Part shown: one piece after another, positions 27,201 to 36,168 of the stretch
Numbering within the stretch: position 1 is the first letter of the stretch
Layout: each line of letters opens with the position of its first letter
Source: Trichococcus patagoniensis
GTDB taxonomy: Bacteria; Bacillota; Bacilli; Lactobacillales; Aerococcaceae
Assembly: GCF_003051085.1 (NCBI RefSeq)
Contig: NZ_QAOM01000010.1
Coordinates: 62,001-126,000, forward strand
Direction of reading: 5' to 3'
DNA: 64,000 bases
Made by a program: the position numbers and the translations under genes
The notes under the pieces: generated by a model
Seen by the model: only the letters and a program-made list of their open reading frames with translations
The model's database searches: none
Told to the model about the DNA's origin: nothing

Positions 27201-27372
27201 TCCGATCTTGGAGCAGACAGAAAAGGGATCGGATAAACGCATCATCAATGGAAATAATGGTGGGCGGAGTGTTTATCATCTTGCCTGAAGCCGATTTCGC
27301 TTATAATGAAAGTGAAAATAGAATAGACAATTCTGAATACAATGCCTTAGCTCAGGAAAGGTGGTGGCTCCG

Positions 27373-28860
27373 ATGAAACTGTTCTTGTCAAAAATCCGGG
27401 AAGTGCTGCATGCGGTCCTTCCCATCGTCGCGATCGTCCTATTGCTGCATGCCACGCTGACGCCTCTGACCGGGTTGCAGCTCCAACGCTTTCTCCTCGG
27501 CGCCTTTCTCATCACCGTAGGGCTCTCGATTTTCCTGCACGGCATCGATTTCAGCATCAGCATGATCGGTAAGGCGATGGGCCGGACCTTCTCCAAAACG
27601 GATAATCTCTTTCTCCTAGGTGGCGCAGGGTTGGCGCTCGGTTTCATCATTTCGATTGCGGAACCCGATCTGCACATCCTGGCGGGGCAGGTCGAACGGG
27701 TTGCAGCCGGAGCGGTAGCGAAATGGGAAATCATCCTCGTCGTGTCGCTCGGCATCGCCGCCATGCTCGCGCTCGGATTGATCCGGATCGTCAAGAAAAT
27801 TACCCTGCACAAAATGCTGGCGTTCCTGTACGCCGGCGTGTTCGGCCTAGCCCTGTTCGCCTCCGACGATTTTCTGGCGATCGCCTTTGATGCATCCGGT
27901 GCCACGACCGGCGCCATGACGGTTCCGTTCATCATGTCGCTGGCGCTGGGCGTCACGCTTTTGCGAAAGAACACCCTCGCTTCCAATGAGGAAGGCTTCG
28001 GCTTGATCGGAGTCGTCTCGGTCGGTCCGATCATCGCGGTTCTGGTGATGGATCTGTTCAGGAACGACCAGGCCACCGCAAACCAAGTCCCAACCACTGT
28101 CCCGGCCGGACAAAATCTTTTGGGCCCGTTCCTCGATAAGGTGCCCATCATAGCCGAGGAAGTGTTGCTGGCGCTGTTGCCCATCTTCCTGATTTTCACC
28201 ATCCTGCAGCGCTACTCCTTCCGCCTCTCGCGCCGCAACGTCTCATGGATCGTCTACGGCCTCCTGCTGACGTACATCGGCCTGTTCCTGTTCCTCCTCG
28301 GGGCCCAAGGCGGCTTCATGGACGTCGGCAGGACGATTGGATTCCACGTCGCCTCTTTGGAAAATAAACAATATTTGCTTCTGATCGGCTTCGTGCTCGG
28401 TTTCGTCACCGTCTTGGCGGAACCAGCCGTGCACGTCCTGACGCACCAAATCGAGGAAATCACGGGCGGTGCCGTCAAAAGGAAAGCGGTCAGAACCGTG
28501 CTCTCACTCGGCATCGGAACGGCAGTCGCCTTGTCCATGCTGCGCATCATTTTCCCTGTCATCCAACTCTGGCATATTCTCCTGCCGGGCTACCTCATCG
28601 CGCTGACACTGGCCTTTTTCGTCCCGAAAATGTTCGTCGGCATCGCCTTCGATTCCGGCGGCGTCGCCTCCGGACCGATGACCGCCACCTTCATCCTCTC
28701 TTTCGTCCAGGGAGCAGCCAGCGCCATGGCCGGCGACAACCTCCTGTCCGAAAGCTTCGGCATGATCGCCCTCGTCGCGATGACCCCGATTATTGCTGTG
28801 CAGCTTTTGGGGCTTGTGTACAAGCTGCGGGCCGAGCGCAGCAGTGGACCGGATATCTGA
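27373..28860 (+). CDS. DUF1538 membrane protein with internal duplication
   Basis: 495-residue polytopic membrane protein of the DUF1538 family, whose function is not established. The two halves are clear repeats of each other: the first has AEPDLHILAGQVE and AFDASGATTGAMTVPFI, the second AEPAVHVLTHQIE and AFDSGGVASGPMTATFI. Each half thus carries an acidic-histidine motif and a Gly-rich (A/S)G-xxTGxMT motif, an inverted-repeat transporter style of architecture. I start at the ATG at 27373, with AAAGGTGG eight bases upstream; an in-frame GTG at 27361 lies inside that site. It stands alone between repeat arrays. Confidence 0.85.
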   Translation: MKLFLSKIREVLHAVLPIVAIVLLLHATLTPLTGLQLQRFLLGAFLITVGLSIFLHGIDFSISMIGKAMGRTFSKTDNLFLLGGAGLALGFIISIAEPDLHILAGQVERVAAGAVAKWEIILVVSLGIAAMLALGLIRIVKKITLHKMLAFLYAGVFGLALFASDDFLAIAFDASGATTGAMTVPFIMSLALGVTLLRKNTLASNEEGFGLIGVVSVGPIIAVLVMDLFRNDQATANQVPTTVPAGQNLLGPFLDKVPIIAEEVLLALLPIFLIFTILQRYSFRLSRRNVSWIVYGLLLTYIGLFLFLLGAQGGFMDVGRTIGFHVASLENKQYLLLIGFVLGFVTVLAEPAVHVLTHQIEEITGGAVKRKAVRTVLSLGIGTAVALSMLRIIFPVIQLWHILLPGYLIALTLAFFVPKMFVGIAFDSGGVASGPMTATFILSFVQGAASAMAGDNLLSESFGMIALVAMTPIIAVQLLGLVYKLRAERSSGPDI

Positions 28861-28869
28861 AGAAGCGAG

Positions 28870-28960
28870 AAAACCCGCCAAAACCGGTTTGGCGGGGAAA
28901 CTCCGCCCGGAGCAACCCAAAATAACCCGTCAAAGCATGTTTGGCGGGCTAAAATCGCCC
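28870..28960. repeat. Repeat family A pair
   Basis: Palindromes begin at 28874 and 28926, exactly 52 bases apart (CCCGCCAAA...TTTGGCGGGG and CCCGTCAAA...TTTGGCGGG). Confidence 0.8.
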
Positions 28961-29017
28961 AATGAAAAGAGAAGTAATTTGCTAACCGAAGCCATTAGTC
29001 AATAATACACAAAACAA

Positions 29018-29054
29018 GGCAGCCGCCTCTCCAATGATGGATGAGGCGGCTGCC
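29018..29054 (-). terminator. Terminator of the YesMN-type operon, conserved-loop type
   Basis: GGCAGCCGCCTC pairs with GAGGCGGCTGCC around the loop TCCAATGATGGAT, with TTGTTTTG after it on the minus strand. Two relatives with nearly the same loop occur at 38015 and 39427. Confidence 0.8.
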
Positions 29055-29071
29055 TGGCTTTGTATCACTTG

Positions 29072-30508
29072 TTATTTTTGTTTCCGGTATTGTTCCGGCG
29101 TCATGTCCGTGAATTTTTTGAAGACTCTGTAAAAGTACTTCTCATTGTCATATCCGACCAGCCTAGAAATCGTCGCAGCGCGCCTGTCGGTCGTTTGCAA
29201 CAGCGTTTTGGCGGCATCAATCCGCAAACCATTTAGATAATCGACGTATTTCCTCCCGGTCTTTTCTTTGAACAAGGTCGACAGATAAGAACTGTTGATG
29301 TAGAAAATATCCGACAGGAAATCCAACGTGATCGGGTCGGCATAGTGGATATCCAGGTAGTCCTTGACGTTGACGATGATATCCTGGGAAGAATACAAGT
29401 GCTCATAGGACATCGATTTGGCGATATTCCCCAAAAAATCCAGGAAATAAGTGCTGATATCCATAAAAGTGAAGAGCCGCTCCAGCACTTCCTGATGAAT
29501 TTCCGGATAGGTATAGTTTGATTGCATCCGGTAGTAATCATCGAGGAACTGCTTCGATTTTTCGATTAAAGACAGACCGATTTTCTTCAAATCAAGAAGG
29601 GTCGCGTTGTCGCTGAAATAAGCCGTTTCAAAATAACCGCGCAATTTCTCCTTCAGCACGTTTTCCTTGCCGGTCTCCAAGTAATACATCAGTTCAGCGA
29701 TATGCGGGAAGGCATATTTTTCATTCTTGACCGTACTGTCATAGTAAAAAAGGGCAGGCTGACTGTGACTTTTCCGGGAATTCAACGCATCAATACAATT
29801 GTCATAATAGGAACCGATTGCAGCAGCATCCATCACCGGGCTGCTTATGCCCAACAACACATCATCAGGCAGGCTATTGATGAGACCCGATATTTGTGAT
29901 TTTTCGATGAGCGAAAAGCGGGTCTGCGCATATTTCGGGACAGGCTCCGAGAAAATCGCGGATTGATCCAGCAAATCCAAGGAAGTTTCCGGATCGCGGC
30001 AGACGGAAAGGACCAGATAGTACTGGTTCGGGACAGGGATCATCTTCTGCAGGGCCTTCATACCCAGTTCTGTCTGATGGCCGATGATGGTGCTGATGAT
30101 CACTTCGTTTTCGTTGCTTTTCTGGGCTTGCTTGTTGTCCAGGATCGCGATGACATCAAGCAGGGATTTTTGGATATCTTCCCGGCTGAATGGCTTCAGG
30201 ATATAGTTGATGGCATTGGCTTGGATCGCTTTCTGGAGATAAGCGAAATTCTGGTAGCCGCTGATGACAATGATCGGCATTTCTGGGAACTGCCTTTTCA
30301 GATAATCAAGAAACTGGACGCCATCATATTCCGGCATGTCCATATCCGTGATCACAAAATCGACAGGGTTTGCTTCCAGATAGGTGAGGGCTTCCTTGCC
30401 GTTGCCCGCTTCGAAGGCGCATTGGATTGGCAGGTCCAACTTTTCGATTTTCTTTAAAGTCCCTTTTCTAATCAGTATTTCATCGTCCGCAATTAAAAAT
30501 TGATACAT
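29072..30508 (-). CDS. YesN-type response regulator (receiver plus AraC HTH)
   Basis: 478-residue regulator. The N-terminal receiver domain has the phospho-acceptor Asp in VDFVITDMDMPEYDG and the conserved Lys in NYILKPFSRED. A long middle region links it to a C-terminal AraC-type double helix-turn-helix (FLSDIFYINSSYLSTLFKEK and ISRLVGYDNEKYFYRVFKK). It starts three bases after the kinase stop (TAGAAAATG), so the two are translationally coupled. By analogy with YesMN systems it should activate the facing sugar transporter and glycosidase operon when the kinase detects extracellular oligosaccharide. Confidence 0.9.
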   Translation of the reverse strand: MYQFLIADDEILIRKGTLKKIEKLDLPIQCAFEAGNGKEALTYLEANPVDFVITDMDMPEYDGVQFLDYLKRQFPEMPIIVISGYQNFAYLQKAIQANAINYILKPFSREDIQKSLLDVIAILDNKQAQKSNENEVIISTIIGHQTELGMKALQKMIPVPNQYYLVLSVCRDPETSLDLLDQSAIFSEPVPKYAQTRFSLIEKSQISGLINSLPDDVLLGISSPVMDAAAIGSYYDNCIDALNSRKSHSQPALFYYDSTVKNEKYAFPHIAELMYYLETGKENVLKEKLRGYFETAYFSDNATLLDLKKIGLSLIEKSKQFLDDYYRMQSNYTYPEIHQEVLERLFTFMDISTYFLDFLGNIAKSMSYEHLYSSQDIIVNVKDYLDIHYADPITLDFLSDIFYINSSYLSTLFKEKTGRKYVDYLNGLRIDAAKTLLQTTDRRAATISRLVGYDNEKYFYRVFKKFTDMTPEQYRKQK

Positions 30509-30511
30509 TTT

Positions 30512-32245
30512 CTAGTTCACCGCTTCCTGAATTGGTAAATGAATGACGACCGTAGTGCCTTTTTCTATATGACTGAAAATCGTAATGCCGTAATCGGTCC
30601 CACTGAAATTCTTGATTCGGGCTTCGATGTTGATCAAGCCGATATGGGCAGTCTTTTCCCGCACCAAAGTCGATGCTTGAAGCAACTCAGCCCGCAATTT
30701 GTATAGGTTTTGCTCGCTCATTCCGATGCCGTTGTCGGATACATAAAGATACAGATCATCTTCGATAATTGCGGCGGAAACCCTTATTTCCCCATCGAAT
30801 CCGCCTTTGTTCATTCCATGGTAGATGGCATTTTCCACCAACGGCTGCAGGATTATTTTGGGCACCGTCGCAGCGAGGATCTGCTCGCTGGTGATGTTAT
30901 TGCGGTAGTCGATTGCATGTTGGTAACGGATCTCCTGGATATGTAGAAAGTCCTCGACGTTCTGCAATTCCTCGGCTACTGTGGCCTCGTTGATGAAGCC
31001 GTTGGAGGCGTAGCGGAACATATTCGATAAGGAAAGAGTCATGACCGATATTTCATCTATCTCTTCTATCTCAGCCAAGGAATTGATCGATTCCAGCGTA
31101 TTGTAAAGGAAATGCGAATCGATCTGGTTTTTGTAAACGTTCAGCTCCGATTTCAGCAGCGACTGTTCCGAATTGAGTTTATCGATCAGAAACGCATCCA
31201 GTGTCTCCAACATGTTGCGGTATTCCTGATAGAGGATTCCGATTTCATCCGATCTGTTCTCGTATTTGTTTGCACGGAAGTGATAATTCGTCGTCTGTTT
31301 TTTTCGCATCAGACTGGATAAATTGACGATCGGTGTAGTGAACAAGTTCGAAAAGCGTGTGGATGTCAAGTAAATAGCGATAACCAGTAGAACCAAAATG
31401 ATGAACAGGTTTCGCAGCAGGCTTTTGAATAATTCCGCATACTCGCTGTTGTCGATCGTCACCGCCAGCAGGATGGGTTGGCGATTGAGATTTATCGTTG
31501 TCTCCAACTGGCTCGTGTCGGCAATCAGCTTATCGGAAGCGGCTGTGTAGAGTACCGTGTTATTTTTTGTTTCCTTCAATTCGAACCCGATGACTTTATC
31601 CGGGAAATTCTGGGAAATGAAATCAAAAAATTTAGGTTCGCAGTTCACTACGAGCGTTCCGAGCAGTTCCTTTGAGTAAAAATCATAGATGGTCCTGGAA
31701 AAGAAGAGTGTCGGATCGGCGCCGGCGTTGATGATCGCCGGATCCTCCTCAGCCACAGAAATGTTCAGGTTTCCTTTCGCTTCGAGTGTTTCCCGGTACC
31801 ATTCACTCGCAAGCGGATCGTATCCGTAGGAAAAATCCTTTTGCGTATTCGAATAAGAAATGATTTCGCCATTTGGCAGTATGATGGCCATAAAATTGAT
31901 GTAATCCATCCGATAAATCACGGTACGGAAAATACCCTCGATCTCTTCGGAGGAATAGAACAGATTCTCCGGCGTATAGGCCTCCTCATCGGCGTATTTC
32001 CGCAAGTCCGTCATCAAATCGTACGAACTCTTCGAGAAAAATTGCACCTTTTCGGTGAGGATGTCGATGTCATTGATCTTCTCCTCGACGATGGAGGCGC
32101 TCCGGTTCAAAGAATTTTTTGTATTCGCTTCCAAATCTTGGGAAGAAAAATGATAGTACATCCCGAACGAAAGCAGCGTCACGACCATCAAAGATGCTGT
32201 TGCGATAACGAAAATCGCGAGGCGGAGTTGCTTGTTTATTTGCAT
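30512..32245 (-). CDS. YesM-type sensor histidine kinase
   Basis: 577-residue membrane sensor. Two transmembrane segments (about residues 8-28 and 285-305) enclose an extracellular Cache-like sensing domain; a HAMP linker follows, then a His_kinase domain with the phosphorylated His in NQIDSHFLYNTLESINSL and an ATPase domain with LVENAIYHGM and YVSDNGIGMSE. The frame opens at 32272, but GGGAGG precedes the ATG at 32245 (MQINKQLRLA), giving a correct cytoplasmic N-tail. It is transcribed away from the ABC operon with about 100 bases between starts. Confidence 0.9.
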   Translation of the reverse strand: MQINKQLRLAIFVIATASLMVVTLLSFGMYYHFSSQDLEANTKNSLNRSASIVEEKINDIDILTEKVQFFSKSSYDLMTDLRKYADEEAYTPENLFYSSEEIEGIFRTVIYRMDYINFMAIILPNGEIISYSNTQKDFSYGYDPLASEWYRETLEAKGNLNISVAEEDPAIINAGADPTLFFSRTIYDFYSKELLGTLVVNCEPKFFDFISQNFPDKVIGFELKETKNNTVLYTAASDKLIADTSQLETTINLNRQPILLAVTIDNSEYAELFKSLLRNLFIILVLLVIAIYLTSTRFSNLFTTPIVNLSSLMRKKQTTNYHFRANKYENRSDEIGILYQEYRNMLETLDAFLIDKLNSEQSLLKSELNVYKNQIDSHFLYNTLESINSLAEIEEIDEISVMTLSLSNMFRYASNGFINEATVAEELQNVEDFLHIQEIRYQHAIDYRNNITSEQILAATVPKIILQPLVENAIYHGMNKGGFDGEIRVSAAIIEDDLYLYVSDNGIGMSEQNLYKLRAELLQASTLVREKTAHIGLINIEARIKNFSGTDYGITIFSHIEKGTTVVIHLPIQEAVN

Positions 32246-32352
32246 GTAAAGACCTCCCGTTGCATAATCCAAAAAAAGTATACCACGAAATAAGAAAAAA
32301 AATTACTCAATCTAAATTATGATAAGACTATAAAAGAAATGGAGGAATCAAA

Positions 32353-33636
32353 ATGAAAAGGATTTTACGTTTGTCGGCTTTGGCTATTGCATCAATGGGT
32401 GTGCTTGCTGCTTGTGGGAACGGTGGCGGCAGCACCGATGATTCTGCGGCGGATAGTGGAGAAAAAACAATCACGGTAATGGCTTCCGGAGTAAAGGATG
32501 GGTCACAAGGAGTATTTTTAGAATCATTCAAAGAATTAGTCGAAAAACAATACCCCGACTACACAGTCGAAACGACGCTGTTGCCGGATGATCAGTATTA
32601 CACAGCTTTGAAAAGCAAACTTTCCACCGGTCAATCACCGGATCTGTTTTTAGTACAACCCAAAAAAGCCAGCGCAAGTTCCGTTGAGGAAATGGCAGAA
32701 GCCGGTTACATCGAAGACCTTTCCGATCTGGAAAACTGGGACAAACTAATTGATCAGGCGAAAGCTGACATGTCTTATGAAGACAAACCTTACGCCTTGT
32801 CAAGCAGTGTCGGAGTGCTGGGAACTTGGTACAACAAGGATGTGTTTGAGCAGAACAACATCGCGATACCGACGAATTGGCAAGAATTCCTGGCTGCCTG
32901 TGAACAACTGAAAGCGGCTGGCATCACCCCGATCGTGATGGGTGACAAAGATTCCTATATGATCCAATTCGGGATGTATCAGGTCGCAGCCAACCAAGTC
33001 TACACTGCAAATGCTGATTTCGATAACCAGCTCTACACAGGCGAGACGAAATTCACGGACGAAGAGTGGGTCAACACAATAACAATGTACAAAGAGTTGT
33101 ATGACAAAGGCTATGTGACCGAAAACTCGCTTGGATTGGGCCAACCGCAAGCGCAGCAATTGTTCATGGACCAAAAAGCAGCGATGATCTTTGACGGCGA
33201 CTTCAGCTACCCGGCTCTGGAAGATGCTGCCTTCAACCTTGGATTCATGGGAATGCCGGCTAATGATGAAGGGGACACTTACATCGCAGCTGCAACCGGC
33301 GCTGGTTACGCAATCAGTTCACAGAGCGAACACAAAGACATGCTTAAGGACGTTTTCAACGAAATGACGGATGGATCATCCGAACTATACAACGCTTGGG
33401 TTTCAACAGCAACGTCCTTTTCTACTTATAAAGGCGTAGAGTTGAGCAATGAAGTGTTTGCCGATGTCGTGCCAGCATTTGAAGCAAGCCAATCCTTCTA
33501 CTGGTGCAACCAAGCGTGGCCAGCCGGTACTGAAACAGAGATGCAATCCAAATTCAGCGAGATGATCGGAACAGGGAAAGTCACGCCTGAAGAAGTTGCT
33601 GAAGCGATGCAAAAGAAATTCGAAGAACTTAAATAG
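32353..33636 (+). CDS. Sugar ABC transporter substrate-binding lipoprotein
   Basis: Family 1 sugar-binding lipoprotein of 427 residues. Lipobox VLAAC (C21), then the domain opening KTITVMASGVKDGSQG, FKELVEKQYPDY and the hinge-region motif LGTWYNKDVFEQNNI. It should bind an oligosaccharide for the two permeases downstream; no ATPase gene is present, so a shared MsmK/MsiK-type ATPase is presumably used. The ATG follows GGAGG. A hairpin immediately downstream can keep its mRNA more abundant than the permease message. Confidence 0.9.
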   Translation: MKRILRLSALAIASMGVLAACGNGGGSTDDSAADSGEKTITVMASGVKDGSQGVFLESFKELVEKQYPDYTVETTLLPDDQYYTALKSKLSTGQSPDLFLVQPKKASASSVEEMAEAGYIEDLSDLENWDKLIDQAKADMSYEDKPYALSSSVGVLGTWYNKDVFEQNNIAIPTNWQEFLAACEQLKAAGITPIVMGDKDSYMIQFGMYQVAANQVYTANADFDNQLYTGETKFTDEEWVNTITMYKELYDKGYVTENSLGLGQPQAQQLFMDQKAAMIFDGDFSYPALEDAAFNLGFMGMPANDEGDTYIAAATGAGYAISSQSEHKDMLKDVFNEMTDGSSELYNAWVSTATSFSTYKGVELSNEVFADVVPAFEASQSFYWCNQAWPAGTETEMQSKFSEMIGTGKVTPEEVAEAMQKKFEELK

Positions 33637-33660
33637 ACGAACTTAAATATAAGAAAGCTT

Positions 33661-33694
33661 GTTCTGGAGAGGCCAAAGAAGACCTCTCCGGAAC
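33661..33694 (+). terminator. Attenuating hairpin between binding protein and permeases
   Basis: GTTCTGGAGAGG pairs with CCTCTCCGGAAC around a 10-base loop, followed by ATTCTTTA. The weak U-tract fits partial termination or 3' protection of the binding-protein mRNA. Confidence 0.65.
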
Positions 33695-33712
33695 ATTCTT
33701 TATAAAGGAAGG

Positions 33713-34675
33713 ATGAATATTAAAATGGAACTGAAGCAAACGACGACAGCCGCTCCAAAAAAGAAGGCAATCAGCTTCCTGTTCAAAAAGAACCAATCCC
33801 TGGTCATGAATAACCGCATGTATCTTTTTGTTATTCCTGCTCTGGCAGTATTCGGCACTTTTTGGATCTGGCCTTTTCTGAAGCTGTTCACCTATAGTGT
33901 GACGGATTTCAACGGCTTTAACCTGAACTACAATAATGTGGGATTCGACAATTTCAAAGCGATCTTTGAATCCGGTATTCTGTTCAACTCGATCGGGAAC
34001 ACCTTGACCTATACGGCCTTGTTGGTGATCGGCGGCAACCTTTTAGCACTTATTTTGGCATTCGCCCTCAACAGCAAAATCAAAGGCATGGCTTTTTACC
34101 GCTCGGCAGCCTACATTCCGGCACTTTTCAGCGCCATCGTCATCGGCTTTGTCTGGAGCTACGTGTACATGCCCGAATCCGGCTTGATTGCTTCCGTAAT
34201 GAACTTGTTCGGACTTGACGGCGCTGGCTTCAACGTCCTCGGCGACTACGGCAAAGCCCTCTACGGAATCACGCTCGTCGATGTCTGGAAAAACGTAGGG
34301 CAGACGATGATCATTTACTTGGCGGGTCTGCAGACGATCGATGACTCCGTTCTGGAATCCGCTGAAATGGATGGCTGCACCGGTTGGCAAGCGATCCGTC
34401 ATGTCAAAATTCCTTTACTTGCGCCTTCCATCACGATCAATGTCATCCTGAACGTCATCAACGGCCTGAAAGCCTTCGACTATCCTTTCATCATGACGAA
34501 CGGTGGACCTGGGGATTCGACGAATACCTTGATGTTCTCAATCTACAAGATGGCCTTTACGGAACAACAATTCGGCAAGGCAGCCGCCTTTTCGGTAGTC
34601 TCGTTTATCGTCATCATTGCTATAACAGCAGTGCTGCTAGTATTTATGTCCAAGAAAGAGAGTGAGATGGAATGA
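33713..34675 (+). CDS. Sugar ABC transporter permease (MalF/LacF type)
   Basis: 320-residue inner membrane subunit with six predicted segments starting MYLFVIPALAVFGTFWIWPF. The EAA loop that contacts the ATPase reads ESAEMDGCTGWQAIRHVKIPLLAP. Start choice is uncertain: ATG 33713 lies only three bases after AAAGGA, while the next ATG (33725) is 12 bases from GGAAGG; the resulting proteins differ by four residues. The stop overlaps the next permease start (ATGA). Confidence 0.88.
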   Translation: MNIKMELKQTTTAAPKKKAISFLFKKNQSLVMNNRMYLFVIPALAVFGTFWIWPFLKLFTYSVTDFNGFNLNYNNVGFDNFKAIFESGILFNSIGNTLTYTALLVIGGNLLALILAFALNSKIKGMAFYRSAAYIPALFSAIVIGFVWSYVYMPESGLIASVMNLFGLDGAGFNVLGDYGKALYGITLVDVWKNVGQTMIIYLAGLQTIDDSVLESAEMDGCTGWQAIRHVKIPLLAPSITINVILNVINGLKAFDYPFIMTNGGPGDSTNTLMFSIYKMAFTEQQFGKAAAFSVVSFIVIIAITAVLLVFMSKKESEME

Positions 34676-35499
34676 GTAAAAAATCAAGCAATTTAGCAGT
34701 CCACATCGGATTGAGCGTATTCTTATTGGTTACCTTATCACCTCTTGCCATCGCGTTGTCGACTTCCTTGAAAAGCCCAGGGGACAAATCTTCACCCTTG
34801 ATGCTGTTTTCGGATCTTTCATTCGAAAGCTACCGTGTGGCATTTGAAAAGATGAATTTTATGACATCCTTCATGAATAGTTTGATTACGACGATAGGCA
34901 GTGTCGTAATCGTCGTCCTGTTGGCGGCGATGGCAGCCTACCCATTAGGCAGAATCAACAGCAAACTGAGCAAAGCCCTCTACATCCTGTTCATTTCCGG
35001 ACTGGTCATTCCAGGGCAGATGGTCATCATCCCGATTGCGCAAGTGTTCAGCACAATCGGTATCCCAAGCAACCGGTTCACGCCCATGATCATGTTCATC
35101 ACCTGCAGCATCCCGTTCTCGACGTTCCTGTACACGGGGTTCATGCGCAGTGTCCCTCCCGAAATAGAGGAATCGGCTTATTTGGACGGGGCCAATCTCT
35201 TCACGCGCTTTTTCCGGATCGTCTTCCCTTTACTTGTACCAGCGACCGTTTCCGTCGTGATTACGCAAGGCATCTGGATCTGGAACGATTATTTCTATCC
35301 GCTGATTTTCGTCAACAAACAGGCTGAAATGAGCCTACCGGTCACGATGCTGAACTTCTTGGGCGATAAGGAGAATCCTGCCCAGTGGAGCGTCCTCTTC
35401 GCCGCCTGTATTTTGTGCGCCATTCCATTGATTACGCTATTCTCATTACTGCAGAAATATTTCATAGGCGGCATCTCGGCAGGCGCAGTGAAAGGATGA
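34672..35499 (+). CDS. Sugar ABC transporter permease (MalG/LacG type)
   Basis: 275-residue partner permease. Opening HIGLSVFLLVTLSPLAIAL, periplasmic-side loop with YRVAFEKMNF, and the EAA loop EESAYLDGANLFTRFFRIVFPLLVP. The C-terminal LLQKYFIGGISAGAVKG is typical of this subunit. It overlaps the preceding permease by four bases, so the pair is translationally coupled. Confidence 0.9.
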   Translation: MSKKSSNLAVHIGLSVFLLVTLSPLAIALSTSLKSPGDKSSPLMLFSDLSFESYRVAFEKMNFMTSFMNSLITTIGSVVIVVLLAAMAAYPLGRINSKLSKALYILFISGLVIPGQMVIIPIAQVFSTIGIPSNRFTPMIMFITCSIPFSTFLYTGFMRSVPPEIEESAYLDGANLFTRFFRIVFPLLVPATVSVVITQGIWIWNDYFYPLIFVNKQAEMSLPVTMLNFLGDKENPAQWSVLFAACILCAIPLITLFSLLQKYFIGGISAGAVKG

Positions 35500-35505
35500 T
35501 GAATC

Positions 35506-36168
35506 GTGACTGACCGACTGACAAAATTGATGGGATTGTTCGATTTGTTTTATCGTGTGATCATCCTGAACACCCTGTTTCTGGTGACGAACGCCTTCTT
35601 TTTCCAAGTATTCTTCCTGTTTGATTTCAAAGTCGTGTTCTTCCCGATCTATCTGCTGACCAGCCTCACGCTATTGCCCAGCATTCTGGCCTTGCTGCGG
35701 ACGGCGCATGCATTGAAAGGGGAGAACAGCTCCGGCATCTTCAGGATCTACCTGAAGGAACTATGGTTCACGGTGCGGAATGAAATGCATCTGTCGGCGC
35801 TTTTGACGTTGGCTTTCTACCTCGGCATGACCACCCTTTATGTATCAGCCGTGACCGGCCCAATCACGTATTTGCTCTATGCGATGAACATCGTACTAAT
35901 CGTCTTTGAAATGAGCTTCGGCATCAACCTGACCCGAGAAGCCATTTCGTTCAAGGGACGGAACCTGTTGAAACAGGCTCTTGCGACATACCTGCCGAAT
36001 TTCCTGAAAAATGCGGCCCTTCTCGGGATGACTGCCCTCAGCATTTTTGTTTCCTTCAAGCTGTCCTATATGGCGATCATCTTTGTTTTTGGGGCAGCGA
36101 TCATGTGCCTGCACGGCCTATTTCATAACAGCAGAAAGGACATAAACAAATATGGAGTTCCAAACTAA
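35506..36168 (+). CDS. YesL-like DUF624 membrane protein
   Basis: 220-residue protein with about five hydrophobic segments, of the DUF624/YesL family that regularly accompanies carbohydrate ABC operons controlled by YesMN-type systems; its role is not established. Start is GTG 35506, six bases after the permease stop, with AAAGGATGAT upstream. Its end overlaps the next gene by 17 bases, so all genes from 32353 to 37723 form one operon. Confidence 0.8.
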   Translation: MTDRLTKLMGLFDLFYRVIILNTLFLVTNAFFFQVFFLFDFKVVFFPIYLLTSLTLLPSILALLRTAHALKGENSSGIFRIYLKELWFTVRNEMHLSALLTLAFYLGMTTLYVSAVTGPITYLLYAMNIVLIVFEMSFGINLTREAISFKGRNLLKQALATYLPNFLKNAALLGMTALSIFVSFKLSYMAIIFVFGAAIMCLHGLFHNSRKDINKYGVPN

